Below, piece by piece: positions 45,013 through 52,970 of a stretch of DNA of 64,000 bases (the first letter of the stretch is position 1; each line of letters begins with the position of its first letter). The DNA is taken from the NCBI GenBank assembly GCA_963754535.1, contig CAVWGG010000013.1:1-64000 (forward strand). The letters are read 5' to 3'. Source of the DNA: RPQJ01 sp963754535 (lineage in GTDB: Bacteria; Pseudomonadota; Gammaproteobacteria; Steroidobacterales; Steroidobacteraceae). A program made the translations under genes and the position numbers. The notes under the pieces were generated by a model. It was not told the origin of the DNA. It saw only the letters and a program-made list of their open reading frames with translations, and made no database searches.

Positions 45013-45097
45013 CGCCCACAATCGACCGTCCCGGTCACTGCCCTGAGCCCCGAGACCCAGTTCGAACACTTTGCCGCCCGCACCGATTGGCCACACA

Positions 45098-45640
45098 TTG
45101 AAAGCTGACAACCTCATCTGGATCGACCTCGAGATGACGGGCCTGGACACCCAGGCCGATCACATCATCGAAATCGCTACGATCGTCACGGACGCTTCGC
45201 TGCGCTTGGTCGCGGAAGGGCCGGTTATCGCCATCCACCAGGCGGACGCGGTTCTCGCTGCCATGGATGAGTGGAACCGCACGACCCATGGCGGCACGGG
45301 CTTGCTGCAGCGAGTCCGCGACAGCCGCTTTACGGCGAAGGACGCAGAGGCGCAGACGCTGGCATTCCTTGCGCAGCACTCGGTGGCGGGCTCGTCGCCG
45401 ATGTGCGGCAACAGCATCTGCCAGGACCGCCGCTTCCTGGCCCGCGAGATGCCGGCGCTCGAGAGGTTTTTCCACTATCGGAATCTCGACGTCAGCACCG
45501 TCAAGGAACTCGCGCGTCGCTGGGCACCCGCTGTACTTGCCGGGGTTCAAAAGGCGTCGACACATCTGGCGCTGGACGATATCCGCGAGTCGATCAATGA
45601 GCTGGAACACTATCGCCGTCACTTTCTGAGGGTGGCTTGA
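45098..45640 (+). CDS. orn: Oligoribonuclease (DEDDh exoribonuclease)
   Basis: 180 residues, matching E. coli Orn (181). DEDDh residues are visible: DLEMTG (Asp, Glu), SICQDRRFL (Asp) and HLALDDIRES (His, Asp). It degrades two- to five-residue RNA and linear pGpG, so it completes c-di-GMP turnover started by EAL proteins. I chose TTG 45098 because it gives the normal N-terminus KADNLIWIDLEMTG; a longer frame from 45071 lacks homology. Confidence 0.93.
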   Translation: MKADNLIWIDLEMTGLDTQADHIIEIATIVTDASLRLVAEGPVIAIHQADAVLAAMDEWNRTTHGGTGLLQRVRDSRFTAKDAEAQTLAFLAQHSVAGSSPMCGNSICQDRRFLAREMPALERFFHYRNLDVSTVKELARRWAPAVLAGVQKASTHLALDDIRESINELEHYRRHFLRVA

Positions 45641-45660
45641 GGCGATGCTTGAGCTAACGC

Positions 45661-45670
45661 ACTTCGTGAG
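45661..45670 (+). promoter_or_regulatory. Motif shared with the DUF6502-B upstream palindrome
   Basis: ACTTCGTGAG lies 20 bases before the DUF6502-A start. A near-identical ACTTCGCGAG occurs in the palindrome 5' of the DUF6502-B gene (49510-49519). It is a candidate binding site, though only one half is conserved here. Confidence 0.3.
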
Positions 45671-45690
45671 AGCCGCGCTCTGGTTTCCAA

Positions 45691-46542
45691 ATGAATAACG
45701 ATGTTCAGTCGAGATTGATGGCAACGGTCTACGCATGTTTGCGGCCGTTTGCTCGCGTGATGCTTCGATCAGGTGTGACATACAAGAGCTTCGCGGAAAT
45801 CGCAAAGACGGCTTTTGTCCATGAGGCGTTGCTTGAGCGTGATTCGAAGGGGAGAGTCACAAACGCCTCGCGCGTCGCAGTCCGGACTGGACTCTCCCGA
45901 AAGGAAGTCCGTCGTGTGTCCGAGCAGACGTTGCTAAAGGACGGTGCGAAGAGTGGAGCGGCGGATCATGCGGGGCCACCTGCCCGAGTTTTGCACGCAT
46001 GGCATTTCGATCCCAGATTCATCGGCGCTGATGGCGCGCCCTTGGATTTGTGTTTCGAGGGAGAGAGTCCGAGTTTCACTGAGCTCGTGAGAGCCGTTGG
46101 CGGCGATGTGCCCCCGGGAGCGGTACGCGCCGAACTTTTTCGTGCCGTTGCAGTGCAGGAGTTGGAAAACGGGCTGCTTCGTCCGACTAAGAGATATTTC
46201 GTACCTGGCGATTTCGATGAGAAAGCAATCACCGTGATGTCCGGAATGCTCTTCCCGTTTATTTCCGGCGTCGATCACAATTCCAACCCTGCCCGCAAGA
46301 CCGCTGGGTTTATTCAGCGTATCGCGTATGCAAAGCTGACCCCCGAGGATCGCGAGGCCTTTCGTGTTTGGTCACGGGCCGAGGCGACACGCTTCATCGA
46401 ATCCATCGATGACTGGCTAACCGCCAGGGAATTTAAGGGCTACGAAAGCGCAAATGATCCCATTAGCGGCATTGGTGTGTTTTATTACGAGGGGCCCGAG
46501 GCGGCAGACATTCCGAAGCCCGGGCTCGACGCAAATCAATAA
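45691..46542 (+). CDS. DUF6502-type protein A, putative HTH regulator
   Basis: 283 residues. An N-terminal helical stretch is followed by a helix-turn-helix-like segment, ASRVAVRTGLSRKEVRR (~59-75). The rest (~95-270) is unrecognised but is shared with the 48595-49443 protein; the first 80 residues of the two align without a gap. I therefore infer a DNA-binding regulator of the DUF6502 family. The G+C of the gene is visibly lower than its neighbours (53% in a counted 60-base line, against 68% in orn). It converges on the octapeptide-repeat gene across a strong terminator. Confidence 0.75.
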   Translation: MNNDVQSRLMATVYACLRPFARVMLRSGVTYKSFAEIAKTAFVHEALLERDSKGRVTNASRVAVRTGLSRKEVRRVSEQTLLKDGAKSGAADHAGPPARVLHAWHFDPRFIGADGAPLDLCFEGESPSFTELVRAVGGDVPPGAVRAELFRAVAVQELENGLLRPTKRYFVPGDFDEKAITVMSGMLFPFISGVDHNSNPARKTAGFIQRIAYAKLTPEDREAFRVWSRAEATRFIESIDDWLTAREFKGYESANDPISGIGVFYYEGPEAADIPKPGLDANQ

Positions 46543-46572
46543 AAAAAGGCGCGCTCTTGGCGCGCCTTTCTT
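46541..46572. terminator. Bidirectional Rho-independent terminator
   Basis: GGCGCGC (46548-46554) and GCGCGCC (46560-46566) form a perfect seven-base stem with a five-base loop. There is a run of seven A before it and TTTCTT after it, so it can stop transcription from both the DUF6502-A gene and the convergent repeat-protein gene. Confidence 0.9.
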
Positions 46573-46589
46573 GGCTGGGGCTTCTACGT

Positions 46590-48537
46590 TTACTTAACGT
46601 ACAGTTGCTCAGCTAGAACGACGCCTTGACGAACGGGTTGCGTTCCAACAAGCAACACCAGACTGCCTGCGGTGGGAGTCTTCGCCGCTACTGCCGCTGA
46701 AATGTCGACCGTGACACCGCCGACTTTCATCGTGCCAACACTTGCGTTGATGTCGCTGACGCGTCCACTCACGACAACCTTCGACGAGCCTGCAACATAG
46801 TCGGTCGGCATGAAGCGCAACTTCATCTGCTCGACGGTACCGGAGGTGGACATGCGTCCGGAAACGGTGACCATTACTTGGTGGCCTGCGGCGAGAGTTT
46901 CTTGAACCTTAGCAACCGAAGGCAACTTCAGGTTGCGTCCCAAGACGCTGATCGTGCTGGTGGCAGTATCGACACTGTCGATCGCGCCCATCATTAGGAC
47001 CAAGGTCTTCCCGGTTCCGATGATCGCGTCCTTACCGGTACCGATGATCGCGTTACTGGAGACCGACTTGGAACGGCCGGTGCCAATGATGGCGTCCTTA
47101 CCGGTGCCAATGATGGCGTCCTTACCGGTGCCGATGATGGCGTCCTTACCGGTGCCGATGATGGCGTCCTTACCGGTACCGATGATGGCGTCTTTGCCAG
47201 TACCGATGATCGCGTTACTGGAGACCGACTTGGAACGGCCGGTGCCAATGATGGCGTCCTTACCAGTGCCGATGATGGCGTCCTTACCGGTGCCAATGAT
47301 GGCGTCTTTGCCAGTACCGATGATCGCGTCCTTACCGGTACCGATGATGGCGTCTTTACCAGTACCGATGATCGCGTCCTTACCAGTACCGATGATGGCG
47401 TTACTGGAGACCGACTTGGAACGGCCGGTGCCAATGATGGCGTCCTTACCGGTGCCAATGATGGCGTCTTTGCCAGTACCGATGATGGCGTCCTTACCGG
47501 TACCGATGATGGCGTCTTTGCCAGTACCGATGATCGCGTCCTTACCGGTACCGATGATGGCGTCTATTGCCAGTACCGATGATCGCGTCTTTGCCGGTAC
47601 CGATGATGGCGTCCTTACCGGTACCGATGATCGCGTCCTTACCGGTACCGATGATGGCGTTACTGGAGACCGACTTGGAACGGCCGGTGCCAATGATGGC
47701 GTCTTTGCCAGTGCCGATGATGGCGTCCTTACCGGTACCGATGATCGCGTCCTTACCAGTACCGATGATCGCGTTACTGGAGACCGACTTGGAACGGCCG
47801 GTGCCAATGATGGCGTCCTTACCGGTGCCAATGATGGCGTCTTTGCCAGTACCGATGATCGCGTCCTTACCGGTACCGATGATGGCGTCCTTACCAGTAC
47901 CGATGATCGCGTCCTTACCAGTACCGATGATGGCGTTACTGGAGACCGACTTGGAACGGCCGGTGCCAATGATGGCGTCCTTACCGGTGCCAATGATGGC
48001 GTCTTTGCCAGTACCGATGATCGCGTCCTTACCAGTACCAATGATGGCGTCTTTGCCAGTACCGATGATCGCGTCCTTACCGGTACCGATGATGGCGTCT
48101 TTGCCAGTACCGATGATCGCGTCCTTACCGGTACCGATGATGGCGTCTTTGCCAGTACCGATGATCGCGTCCTTACCGGTACCGATGATGGCGTTACTGG
48201 AGACCGACTTGGAACGGCCGGTGCCAATGATGGCGTCTTTGCCAGTACCGATGATCGCGTCCTTACCGGTACCGATGATGGCGTCTTTGCCAGTACCGAT
48301 GATCGCGTTACTGGAGACCGACTTGGAACGGCCGGTGCCAATGATGGCGTCCTTACCGGTGCCGATGATGGCGTCTTTGCCGGTACCGATGATCGCGTCC
48401 GCGCCAGCGCCAATGATGGCATCTGTTGAGACCTTGGCAGAAACCTGGGCAGGAGCAATCGCACCGCTAACAGCGAGCGTGGTTGCAATAGCCACCGCTA
48501 GGTTCGAAGTCTTGAAACCATTCCCGTTCATTGCCAT
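46590..48537 (-). CDS. Secreted octapeptide-repeat protein with DUF5666-like C-terminus (frameshifted)
   Basis: A signal peptide (residues ~1-34, ending VSA) is followed by 53 copies of DAIIGTGK, broken into nine blocks by eight SKSVSS inserts, and then a 138-residue C-terminal domain with two related beta-rich units (GAIDSVDTATSTISVLG and GRVSDINASVGTMKVGG) resembling DUF5666. One extra base at about 47566 shifts the frame between units 32 and 33; without it the protein would be 648 residues. The upstream frame alone ends at 47542 after 331 residues. The regular G-T-G turns suggest a beta-solenoid or an extended cell-surface rod; that is inference. ATG 48531 has a better-spaced GGGG than 48537. 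Probably co-transcribed with DUF6502-B, 57 bases upstream. Confidence 0.75.
47007..48423 (-). repeat. 24-bp tandem repeat array (53 units, 8 inserts)
   Basis: The array is 1417 bases: 53 units of 24 bases, eight 18-base inserts and one extra base add up exactly. Each unit encodes DAIIGTGK or a single-residue variant (N at block starts, R at block ends, one GAGA at the first unit). From blocks at the N-terminus the unit counts are 4, 4, 10, 6, 4, 10, 7, 6 and 2. Unit variants differ mainly by synonymous changes, and around 48060-48200 two variants alternate, giving a 48-base higher-order period. Confidence 0.95.
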
Positions 48538-48594
48538 CGTCCCCTTATTTATTCGCAGCCGATCCGTCGGCCCAAAACGTATCGAAATCGATTC

Positions 48595-49443
48595 CTACTG
48601 AATCGACTCTTGATCGAACTGCTCGTCCACCGGACGAACAAACATGTACATCGCCACCCCAACCTTCACGCGATGGTCGGCGCCGCTACGTGCCGCTTCC
48701 GTTTCACGCGTTGAAAGCCAGTCGTCCAAAGATTCCAGGAACTGCTGCCCGCGATCCTTAACGTAGAGATCAAAGTCCAAAGCGTCCGTCGGGGTGATCC
48801 CGTTGGGCGCCCAAACACGTCGCTCAAAAATCTTTTGGTCTTCGTCGGGACGAAGGTTTTGATCCAGCGTCTTGGCTAGGTCCGTAAATGCGACTGACAT
48901 CGCGTGGAATTTCGCTGGATCCGCTGCGGAAGGAATGTACAAGCGGATGAGGACGCGGTAGTAACCATTGCCCAAATCCAGTACAGCTCCAATCCTTTTC
49001 ATCTCATCAAGCATCTCGTCCGCTGGAACGTCGCTCGTGTATCGACGAACAAGTTCCGTAAAGCTTCTGCGTCCAATGGGGCCCTCAAACTGGACTTCGT
49101 AAGGAATTCCATACGGGCCGGTGAAGTCCGAGTCTTGATGCCAACCAGTCAACAACCGACCAACCCGGCTCAGACGACCCAGCAAAGCCTCGGCGTCTTC
49201 GTCGGTTTGGGTGAGGAGGCGAGAAACCTCAAGGCGCGTCAGCCCTGTCGTAATTGCGATTCTCGAAACCGACTGGCGCGAATCAGGTAGTTGCAGGACG
49301 TCCTGCGCCGAGTCGACGAAGACGGACTTCAATAGCTCCGAAAACTCGCCGTACGAAACCCCGTTCCGGACGAGAATTCGGACGAGCGGGCGCATTAGCG
49401 GCCGAAACGCAGACAGGAGCGTTGCTTTAAAGTTTTCGCTCAT
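48595..49443 (-). CDS. DUF6502-type protein B, putative HTH regulator
   Basis: 282 residues from ATG 49443, where its N-terminus (SENFKATLLSAFRPLMRPLV) aligns without gaps to protein A of 45691-46542. The helix-turn-helix-like segment SRIAITTGLTRLEVSRLL is at ~60-77. The C-terminal half repeats the shared domain seen in A, including SFTELVRR and a final DDWL...GV motif. An ATG at 49494 would add 17 residues with no counterpart in A. Neither start has a clear ribosome site. It precedes the repeat-protein gene by 57 bases on the same strand. Confidence 0.75.
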   Translation of the reverse strand: MSENFKATLLSAFRPLMRPLVRILVRNGVSYGEFSELLKSVFVDSAQDVLQLPDSRQSVSRIAITTGLTRLEVSRLLTQTDEDAEALLGRLSRVGRLLTGWHQDSDFTGPYGIPYEVQFEGPIGRRSFTELVRRYTSDVPADEMLDEMKRIGAVLDLGNGYYRVLIRLYIPSAADPAKFHAMSVAFTDLAKTLDQNLRPDEDQKIFERRVWAPNGITPTDALDFDLYVKDRGQQFLESLDDWLSTRETEAARSGADHRVKVGVAMYMFVRPVDEQFDQESIQ

Positions 49444-49505
49444 TCCTAGCCCAAAAAAGGGCGGCTCCGAACTGATTGCTAATGCGGCTGACATTGGGGG
49501 TTATT

Positions 49506-49524
49506 GTTAACTTCGCGAGTTAAC
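49506..49524. promoter_or_regulatory. Perfect 19-bp palindrome, candidate operator
   Basis: GTTAACT-TCGCG-AGTTAAC is an exact inverted repeat. It sits 12 bases upstream of the ATG at 49494 and 63 bases upstream of ATG 49443. Its position and the HTH in the adjacent protein suggest autoregulation by DUF6502-B or binding by the A paralogue. Confidence 0.5.
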
Positions 49525-49771
49525 TATATCCGGCGACCCCGCTCGGTCAAGACTTCAACATATTCGCGGAGTTACGCGAGGGTGTTGAGAGAGGCTCTGG
49601 ACGGGGGGGGAATTGGCCAGACTGGTCAAAATTCAACCAGATCATGGGGCTGGGCGGGAACCCTCAATTAGCCCGGAGGTGCCGCAAGGACCGCTCGAGG
49701 GCCATCAAGCCAGGCATATGTAAACTCGAGCTGACGCGTGATTGGACTTAATCAGGCCAAAATCAGGATTT

Positions 49772-49787
49772 TGTGAAACGCGTCACA
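49772..49787. promoter_or_regulatory. CRP/Vfr/Clp-type binding site
   Basis: TGTGA-AACGCG-TCACA is a perfect match to the symmetric TGTGA-N6-TCACA consensus for CRP-family regulators. It lies about 330 bases upstream of the DUF6502-B start on the minus strand, with no gene start on the plus strand, so it may regulate the repeat-protein locus or an unseen transcript. Confidence 0.6.
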
Positions 49788-49972
49788 CAATTCAATCAAT
49801 TACATAAAAAACAATTAGATAAGAGAGTTTCTTAAATAGAAATGTGTGATAGCTGCTTGGCCTGTTCGGAGGCTCCAAAATCATTCAGGTCGAACGCCTG
49901 GTTTGCAGGGTCACTGGTCCTCTCGAGCCACAGTCCTGACGTTCCGGGACTGTCGCGGCGGGACCAATGAAA

Positions 49973-50004
49973 ACGGCCGGTTCCCCTCGCGGGAAACCGG
50001 CCGT
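49973..50004 (-). terminator. Terminator after the ppiC gene
   Basis: ACGGCCGGTTCCC and GGGAAACCGGCCGT form a long near-perfect stem with a short loop, followed on the minus strand by TTTTCATT. It lies 26 bases beyond the ppiC stop. Confidence 0.75.
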
Positions 50005-50029
50005 GGCCAGCAAAAAAAATGCTTGACGG

Positions 50030-50888
50030 TCAGCCAGTCTTCTGGATCTTCGCAGTCTTGCGAAGGTCGTCGAGGTACGACTGCAGCTTCTTCCGCTGCG
50101 CGAACACCTTGACCTGCTCCTTCACATCCTCGAACGCGGGCGCGGTCGGGGAGCGAACGTCCTCGAGCTGGATGACGTGATAGCCGTACTGGGTCTGCAC
50201 CGGCTCGGTGGTCGTCTTGCCCTTTTCGAGCTTCGCCAACGCCTCTGAGAACGGCTTCACCATCGTCTGGGCCGAGAACCAGCCGAGATCGCCGCCCTTG
50301 GCCGCGCTGCCGGGATCCTTCGACTTGGCCTTCGCGATCTTCGCGAAGTCGCCGCCAGCCAGCAGTTCCTTGATGACTGCGTCCGCGGCTTCCTTCGTCT
50401 CAACCAGGATGTGACGAGCCTTGTATTCCTTGGGCATGTTCGCCACTTCGGAATCATAGGCGGCCTTCACTTCGTCGTCGGAGACCGGATGCGACTTCAC
50501 GTACTTGTCGCTGGCGGCCTCGGCGAGGATCTGCGAGTGCAGCAGGTCGAGCCGAGCCTGCACGTCCGGGGAGGACGGCCAGTCCATCCTTCTCGGCAGC
50601 CTGCGCGGCGAGCGTCATGTTCACGAGTTGTTCGAGCAGCGCGTCCCTCTGCTCCTTCGTGGCTTCGGCAGCGGGCTTGCCGGTGACGGCCTGCAGGAAC
50701 GTGTCGAGCAGGTTTGCGTTGATTGCCTTGCCGTTGACGGTGACGAGCGTCGGCGAGGCCTTTTCGGCGGCCGCGGGCGCAGCCGTCGGGCTAGCAGGCT
50801 TGGCTGCATCTTCTGCGGGTTTCGTGCACGCGGTGGTGCCCAGCGCAATGGCGGCGCCGAGCAGGAGGACGGTCTTCAGGTTTCGCAT
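50030..50888 (-). pseudogene. Parvulin-type peptidyl-prolyl isomerase lipoprotein, frameshifted
   Basis: The first frame (50888 to about 50577) encodes a lipoprotein signal (LGTTAC lipobox) and a helical SurA/PrsA-like chaperone segment up to AAQAAEKDGLA. The second frame (from about 50575) continues with SSPDVQARLDLLHSQ and the parvulin domain (ARHILVE, GGDFAKIAKAKSKDPGSAAKGGDLGWF, GYHVIQLED). One extra base near 50576 separates them; removing it gives 285 residues. By family it folds envelope proteins in the periplasm. It is the last gene of the yciB-yciI-bolA-ppiC order. Sequencing error or a true recent mutation cannot be told apart. Confidence 0.85.
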
Positions 50889-50955
50889 CGATGAGCCTCT
50901 GTGGATGGTTCGTCAGGGCGTCCAGGGGGACGCGGTAATGGGAGAAGCGTTGTCG

Positions 50956-51249
50956 TCAGGCCAGCGAGCCTTCGCCGGGCGCCAGGGCCTGGATCGACAG
51001 CGCATGGATATCGGTGGTCATCATGTCGCCGACTGCTTCATACACGAGCCGGTGCCGCCGTACGACAGGCAGGCCCGAGAATCGTTCCGAAACGAGCTGT
51101 ACCGTGAAGTGGCCGTGCCCTCCGGCCGCGCCTGCATGACCGGCGTGCAGATGGCTGTCGTCGACGACGTGCAGTTCCGACGGCTGCAAGGCCGCGCGCA
51201 GCCGGGCTTCCAGTTTTTCGGCTCGGGTGGGCGAATTCGTCTGTGTCAT
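50956..51249 (-). CDS. BolA-family protein
   Basis: 97 residues with the BolA/IbaG core: LEVVDDSHLHAGHAG-type loop (here ELHVVDDSHLHAGHAG), HFTVQLVSERFSGLPVVRRHRLVYEAV, and the helix ending in IHALSIQAL. By family BolA partners monothiol glutaredoxins in iron-sulphur cluster handling. The ATG overlaps the YciI gene stop (ATGA). Confidence 0.92.
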   Translation of the reverse strand: MTQTNSPTRAEKLEARLRAALQPSELHVVDDSHLHAGHAGAAGGHGHFTVQLVSERFSGLPVVRRHRLVYEAVGDMMTTDIHALSIQALAPGEGSLA

Positions 51250-51545
51250 GGCAGCGACTTCACGAATGGGCGAACTTCATGGGATTCGAACACGCCTTCA
51301 GTGACGTACGGGTCGGCGGCCACCCAGGCCTTCGCGTCGGCGAGCGAGGCGAACTCGGCAATGATCACGCTGCCCGAAAAGCCGGCAGGGCCGGGGTCCG
51401 GTGAATCAATCGCAGGGCAGGGGCCGGCGACGAGCATGCGTCCTTCATCGAGGAGCTGCTTTGCGCGTTCGAGATGCGCAGGACGCACTCGTTTGCGGAT
51501 CTCGAGTGCGTTGGGGGCGTCTTTGCCGATGATCACGTACCACAT
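51246..51545 (-). CDS. YciI-family protein
   Basis: 99 residues. The YciI ferredoxin-like fold pattern is present: MWYVIIGKDAPN, R.R.AHLE.A..LLDEGRML.AGP, and ADPYVTEGVFES. The conserved His of RPAHLE and Asp of ADPY are thought to form an active site, but activity is undefined. ATG 51545 aligns with family starts. It sits 14 bases after yciB and is coupled to bolA. Confidence 0.88.
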   Translation of the reverse strand: MWYVIIGKDAPNALEIRKRVRPAHLERAKQLLDEGRMLVAGPCPAIDSPDPGPAGFSGSVIIAEFASLADAKAWVAADPYVTEGVFESHEVRPFVKSLP

Positions 51546-51559
51546 GGCTGGAACCCGGC

Positions 51560-52120
51560 TCACTCTGTTCGGGGTGTGCCGGCAGCGTCCGCCTGGTCGA
51601 GCTTGCGCCCCAGCCAGTAGCCCTGCGCCAGCGCAAAGACGATCGTCAGGCCCATCAGGCCGAACAGCTTGAAGTTCACCCAGGTGTCTTCACTGAAGTT
51701 GTACGCGACGTACAGGTTCAGCACCGCGCAGACGATGAAATAGCCGACCCACATCAGGTTCAGGCGCGTCCATAGGGACGCTGGTTCGAGTTTCATCTTC
51801 TCGCCCATCAGGCGCTGGACGATGGTTGGTCCTTTCATGAACTGGCTGGCGAGGAACGCGCCCGCGAACAGCAGGTTCACGATGGTCGGCTTCCACTTGA
51901 TGAAGGCCGCGTCGTGAATGGCCAGGGTCAGGCCGCCGAACACGAGCACCAGGATGGCCGACGTGAGCAGCATCGGGCTCACCTTCTTATGCTTGAACCA
52001 GCTGATCGCGGTCTGCACCAGCACGCCGACGATCAGGACCGCCGTTGCGACGTAGATACCCGCCATCTTGTAAGCGATGAAGAAAAATACGACGGGCAGA
52101 AGGTCAAACAGCATTTGCAT
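51560..52120 (-). CDS. yciB: Septation protein A / inner membrane protein YciB
   Basis: 186 residues with about five membrane helices. Family signatures are MQMLFDLLPVVFFFIAYK at the start, FIKWKPTIVNLLFAGAF, RLNLMWVGYF and VAYNFSEDTWVNFKLFGLMG. It is required for normal division and envelope integrity in other proteobacteria. ATG 52120 is the usual start; the frame upstream is not homologous. Divergent from the YciO-type gene. Confidence 0.92.
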   Translation of the reverse strand: MQMLFDLLPVVFFFIAYKMAGIYVATAVLIVGVLVQTAISWFKHKKVSPMLLTSAILVLVFGGLTLAIHDAAFIKWKPTIVNLLFAGAFLASQFMKGPTIVQRLMGEKMKLEPASLWTRLNLMWVGYFIVCAVLNLYVAYNFSEDTWVNFKLFGLMGLTIVFALAQGYWLGRKLDQADAAGTPRTE

Positions 52121-52205
52121 CGGGCTGCGGTGCGCTCGGGGCGGGTAGACGAAGGGTCGCGTATCATAGCAACTTGGCCGTGACACCCGCGGCTGGGCGA
52201 GTTTC

Positions 52206-52829
52206 ATGGCGTTCCTGATCTCAATTCACCCGCAGAATCCGCAGCCGCGCCTGGTGCGCCAGGCCATCGCCGCCATCCGCGACGGCAGCGTCGTGGTCTA
52301 TCCGACGGACTCCAGCTACGCGCTCGGCTGCCTGATCGGCGACAAAGAAGCGATGGAGCGCATCCGGCGTATCCGCGACGTGGACGTGAAGAACCATAAT
52401 TTCACGCTGGTCTGCCGCGACCTGTCGGAGATCGCGAAATACGCCCGGGTCGACAACAGCCAGTACCGGACCCTGAAGGCGTTCACTCCGGGCCCGTACA
52501 CGTTCCTGCTGGAGGCCACGCGGGAGGTGCCCAAGCGGCTGCAGAACCCGAAGCGCCGCACCATCGGTATCCGTGTCCCGGACAACGCGATCGTCAGCAT
52601 GCTGCTGGCGGAGCTTGGGGAGCCGATCATGAGTTCCACCCTGTTGCTGCCGGGTGAATCGACAACCCCGACCGACCCACAGGAGATCAAGGTGAAGCTC
52701 GATCACCTGGTCGACCTCGTGATCGACGGCGGCACCGGTGGCATCGAGCCCAGCAGCGTCGTGGACCTGTCGAGCGGCACTCCGGTCATCGTGCGTCGCG
52801 GCAAGGGCGACGTCTCCGCGTTCGAGTGA
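52206..52829 (+). CDS. L-threonylcarbamoyladenylate synthase-type protein (YciO/Sua5)
   Basis: 207 residues of the YrdC/Sua5/YciO superfamily: VVVYPTDSSYALGC, RIRRIRDVDVKNHNFTLVC, FTPGPYTFLLEAT and RTIGIRVPDNAI. The TsaC branch uses KxR...K; here YPTDSSYALGC with the RDVDVKNHNF signature points to YciO, whose role in tRNA t6A formation is weak or uncertain. It overlaps the likely trpS promoter. Confidence 0.88.
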   Translation: MAFLISIHPQNPQPRLVRQAIAAIRDGSVVVYPTDSSYALGCLIGDKEAMERIRRIRDVDVKNHNFTLVCRDLSEIAKYARVDNSQYRTLKAFTPGPYTFLLEATREVPKRLQNPKRRTIGIRVPDNAIVSMLLAELGEPIMSSTLLLPGESTTPTDPQEIKVKLDHLVDLVIDGGTGGIEPSSVVDLSSGTPVIVRRGKGDVSAFE

Positions 52830-52855
52830 ACGCGGCCCGGGCGGCTGCGTATAAT
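52826..52855 (+). promoter_or_regulatory. Likely trpS promoter
   Basis: A perfect -10 TATAAT (52850-52855) follows a weak -35 GTGAAC (52826-52831) with an 18-base spacer. It overlaps the stop codon of the upstream gene, 115 bases before trpS. Confidence 0.65.
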
Positions 52856-52884
52856 CGCGCCTTTCCACTGGCTTGGCGGGTCGA

Positions 52885-52907
52885 CTCAGGTTAAAGCAAT
52901 ACCTGAG
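52885..52907 (+). promoter_or_regulatory. Hairpin in the trpS leader
   Basis: CTCAGGT (52885-52891) and ACCTGAG (52901-52907) form a perfect seven-base stem in the untranslated leader. An AT-rich palindrome, ATATTTAAAATAT, follows near 52929. A regulatory role is possible, but no tryptophan leader peptide was found. Confidence 0.35.
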
Positions 52908-52970
52908 ATTAATCTTTCAAGCTGCTGATATTTAAAATATTAAACCGCGACAAGGTCGCAGGGAACCCGT

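Larger units (their letters stand above)
49444..50029. other. AT-rich gene-free interval upstream of DUF6502-B
   Basis: No credible gene is seen in these ~590 bases. They hold a 19-base palindrome (49506-49524), related half-sites near 49560-49580, a homopolymeric run of G near 49605, a perfect CRP-type box (49772-49787), an AT-rich patch (49790-49840), a hairpin ACAGTCC/GGACTGT (49930-49953) and the ppiC-side terminator. The AT richness contrasts with the rest of the window. Confidence 0.7.

Noticed and set aside
47007..48423. CRISPR array
   Set aside because: The units are contiguous 24-mers with no unique spacers and code for a regular peptide.
46933..48601. Long plus-strand open frames of VPMMASLP-type repeats opposite the octapeptide gene
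   Set aside because: A 24-base tandem repeat keeps every frame open; these frames have no signal peptide or end domain, while the minus-strand frame has both.
49930..49953. REP/BIME-like element from the ACAGTCC hairpin
   Set aside because: I saw no second copy elsewhere in the window, so a repetitive family cannot be claimed.
49846..50112. 88-residue plus-strand frame in the gene-free interval
   Set aside because: It runs through the ppiC terminator and into the ppiC gene, with no ribosome site or domain.
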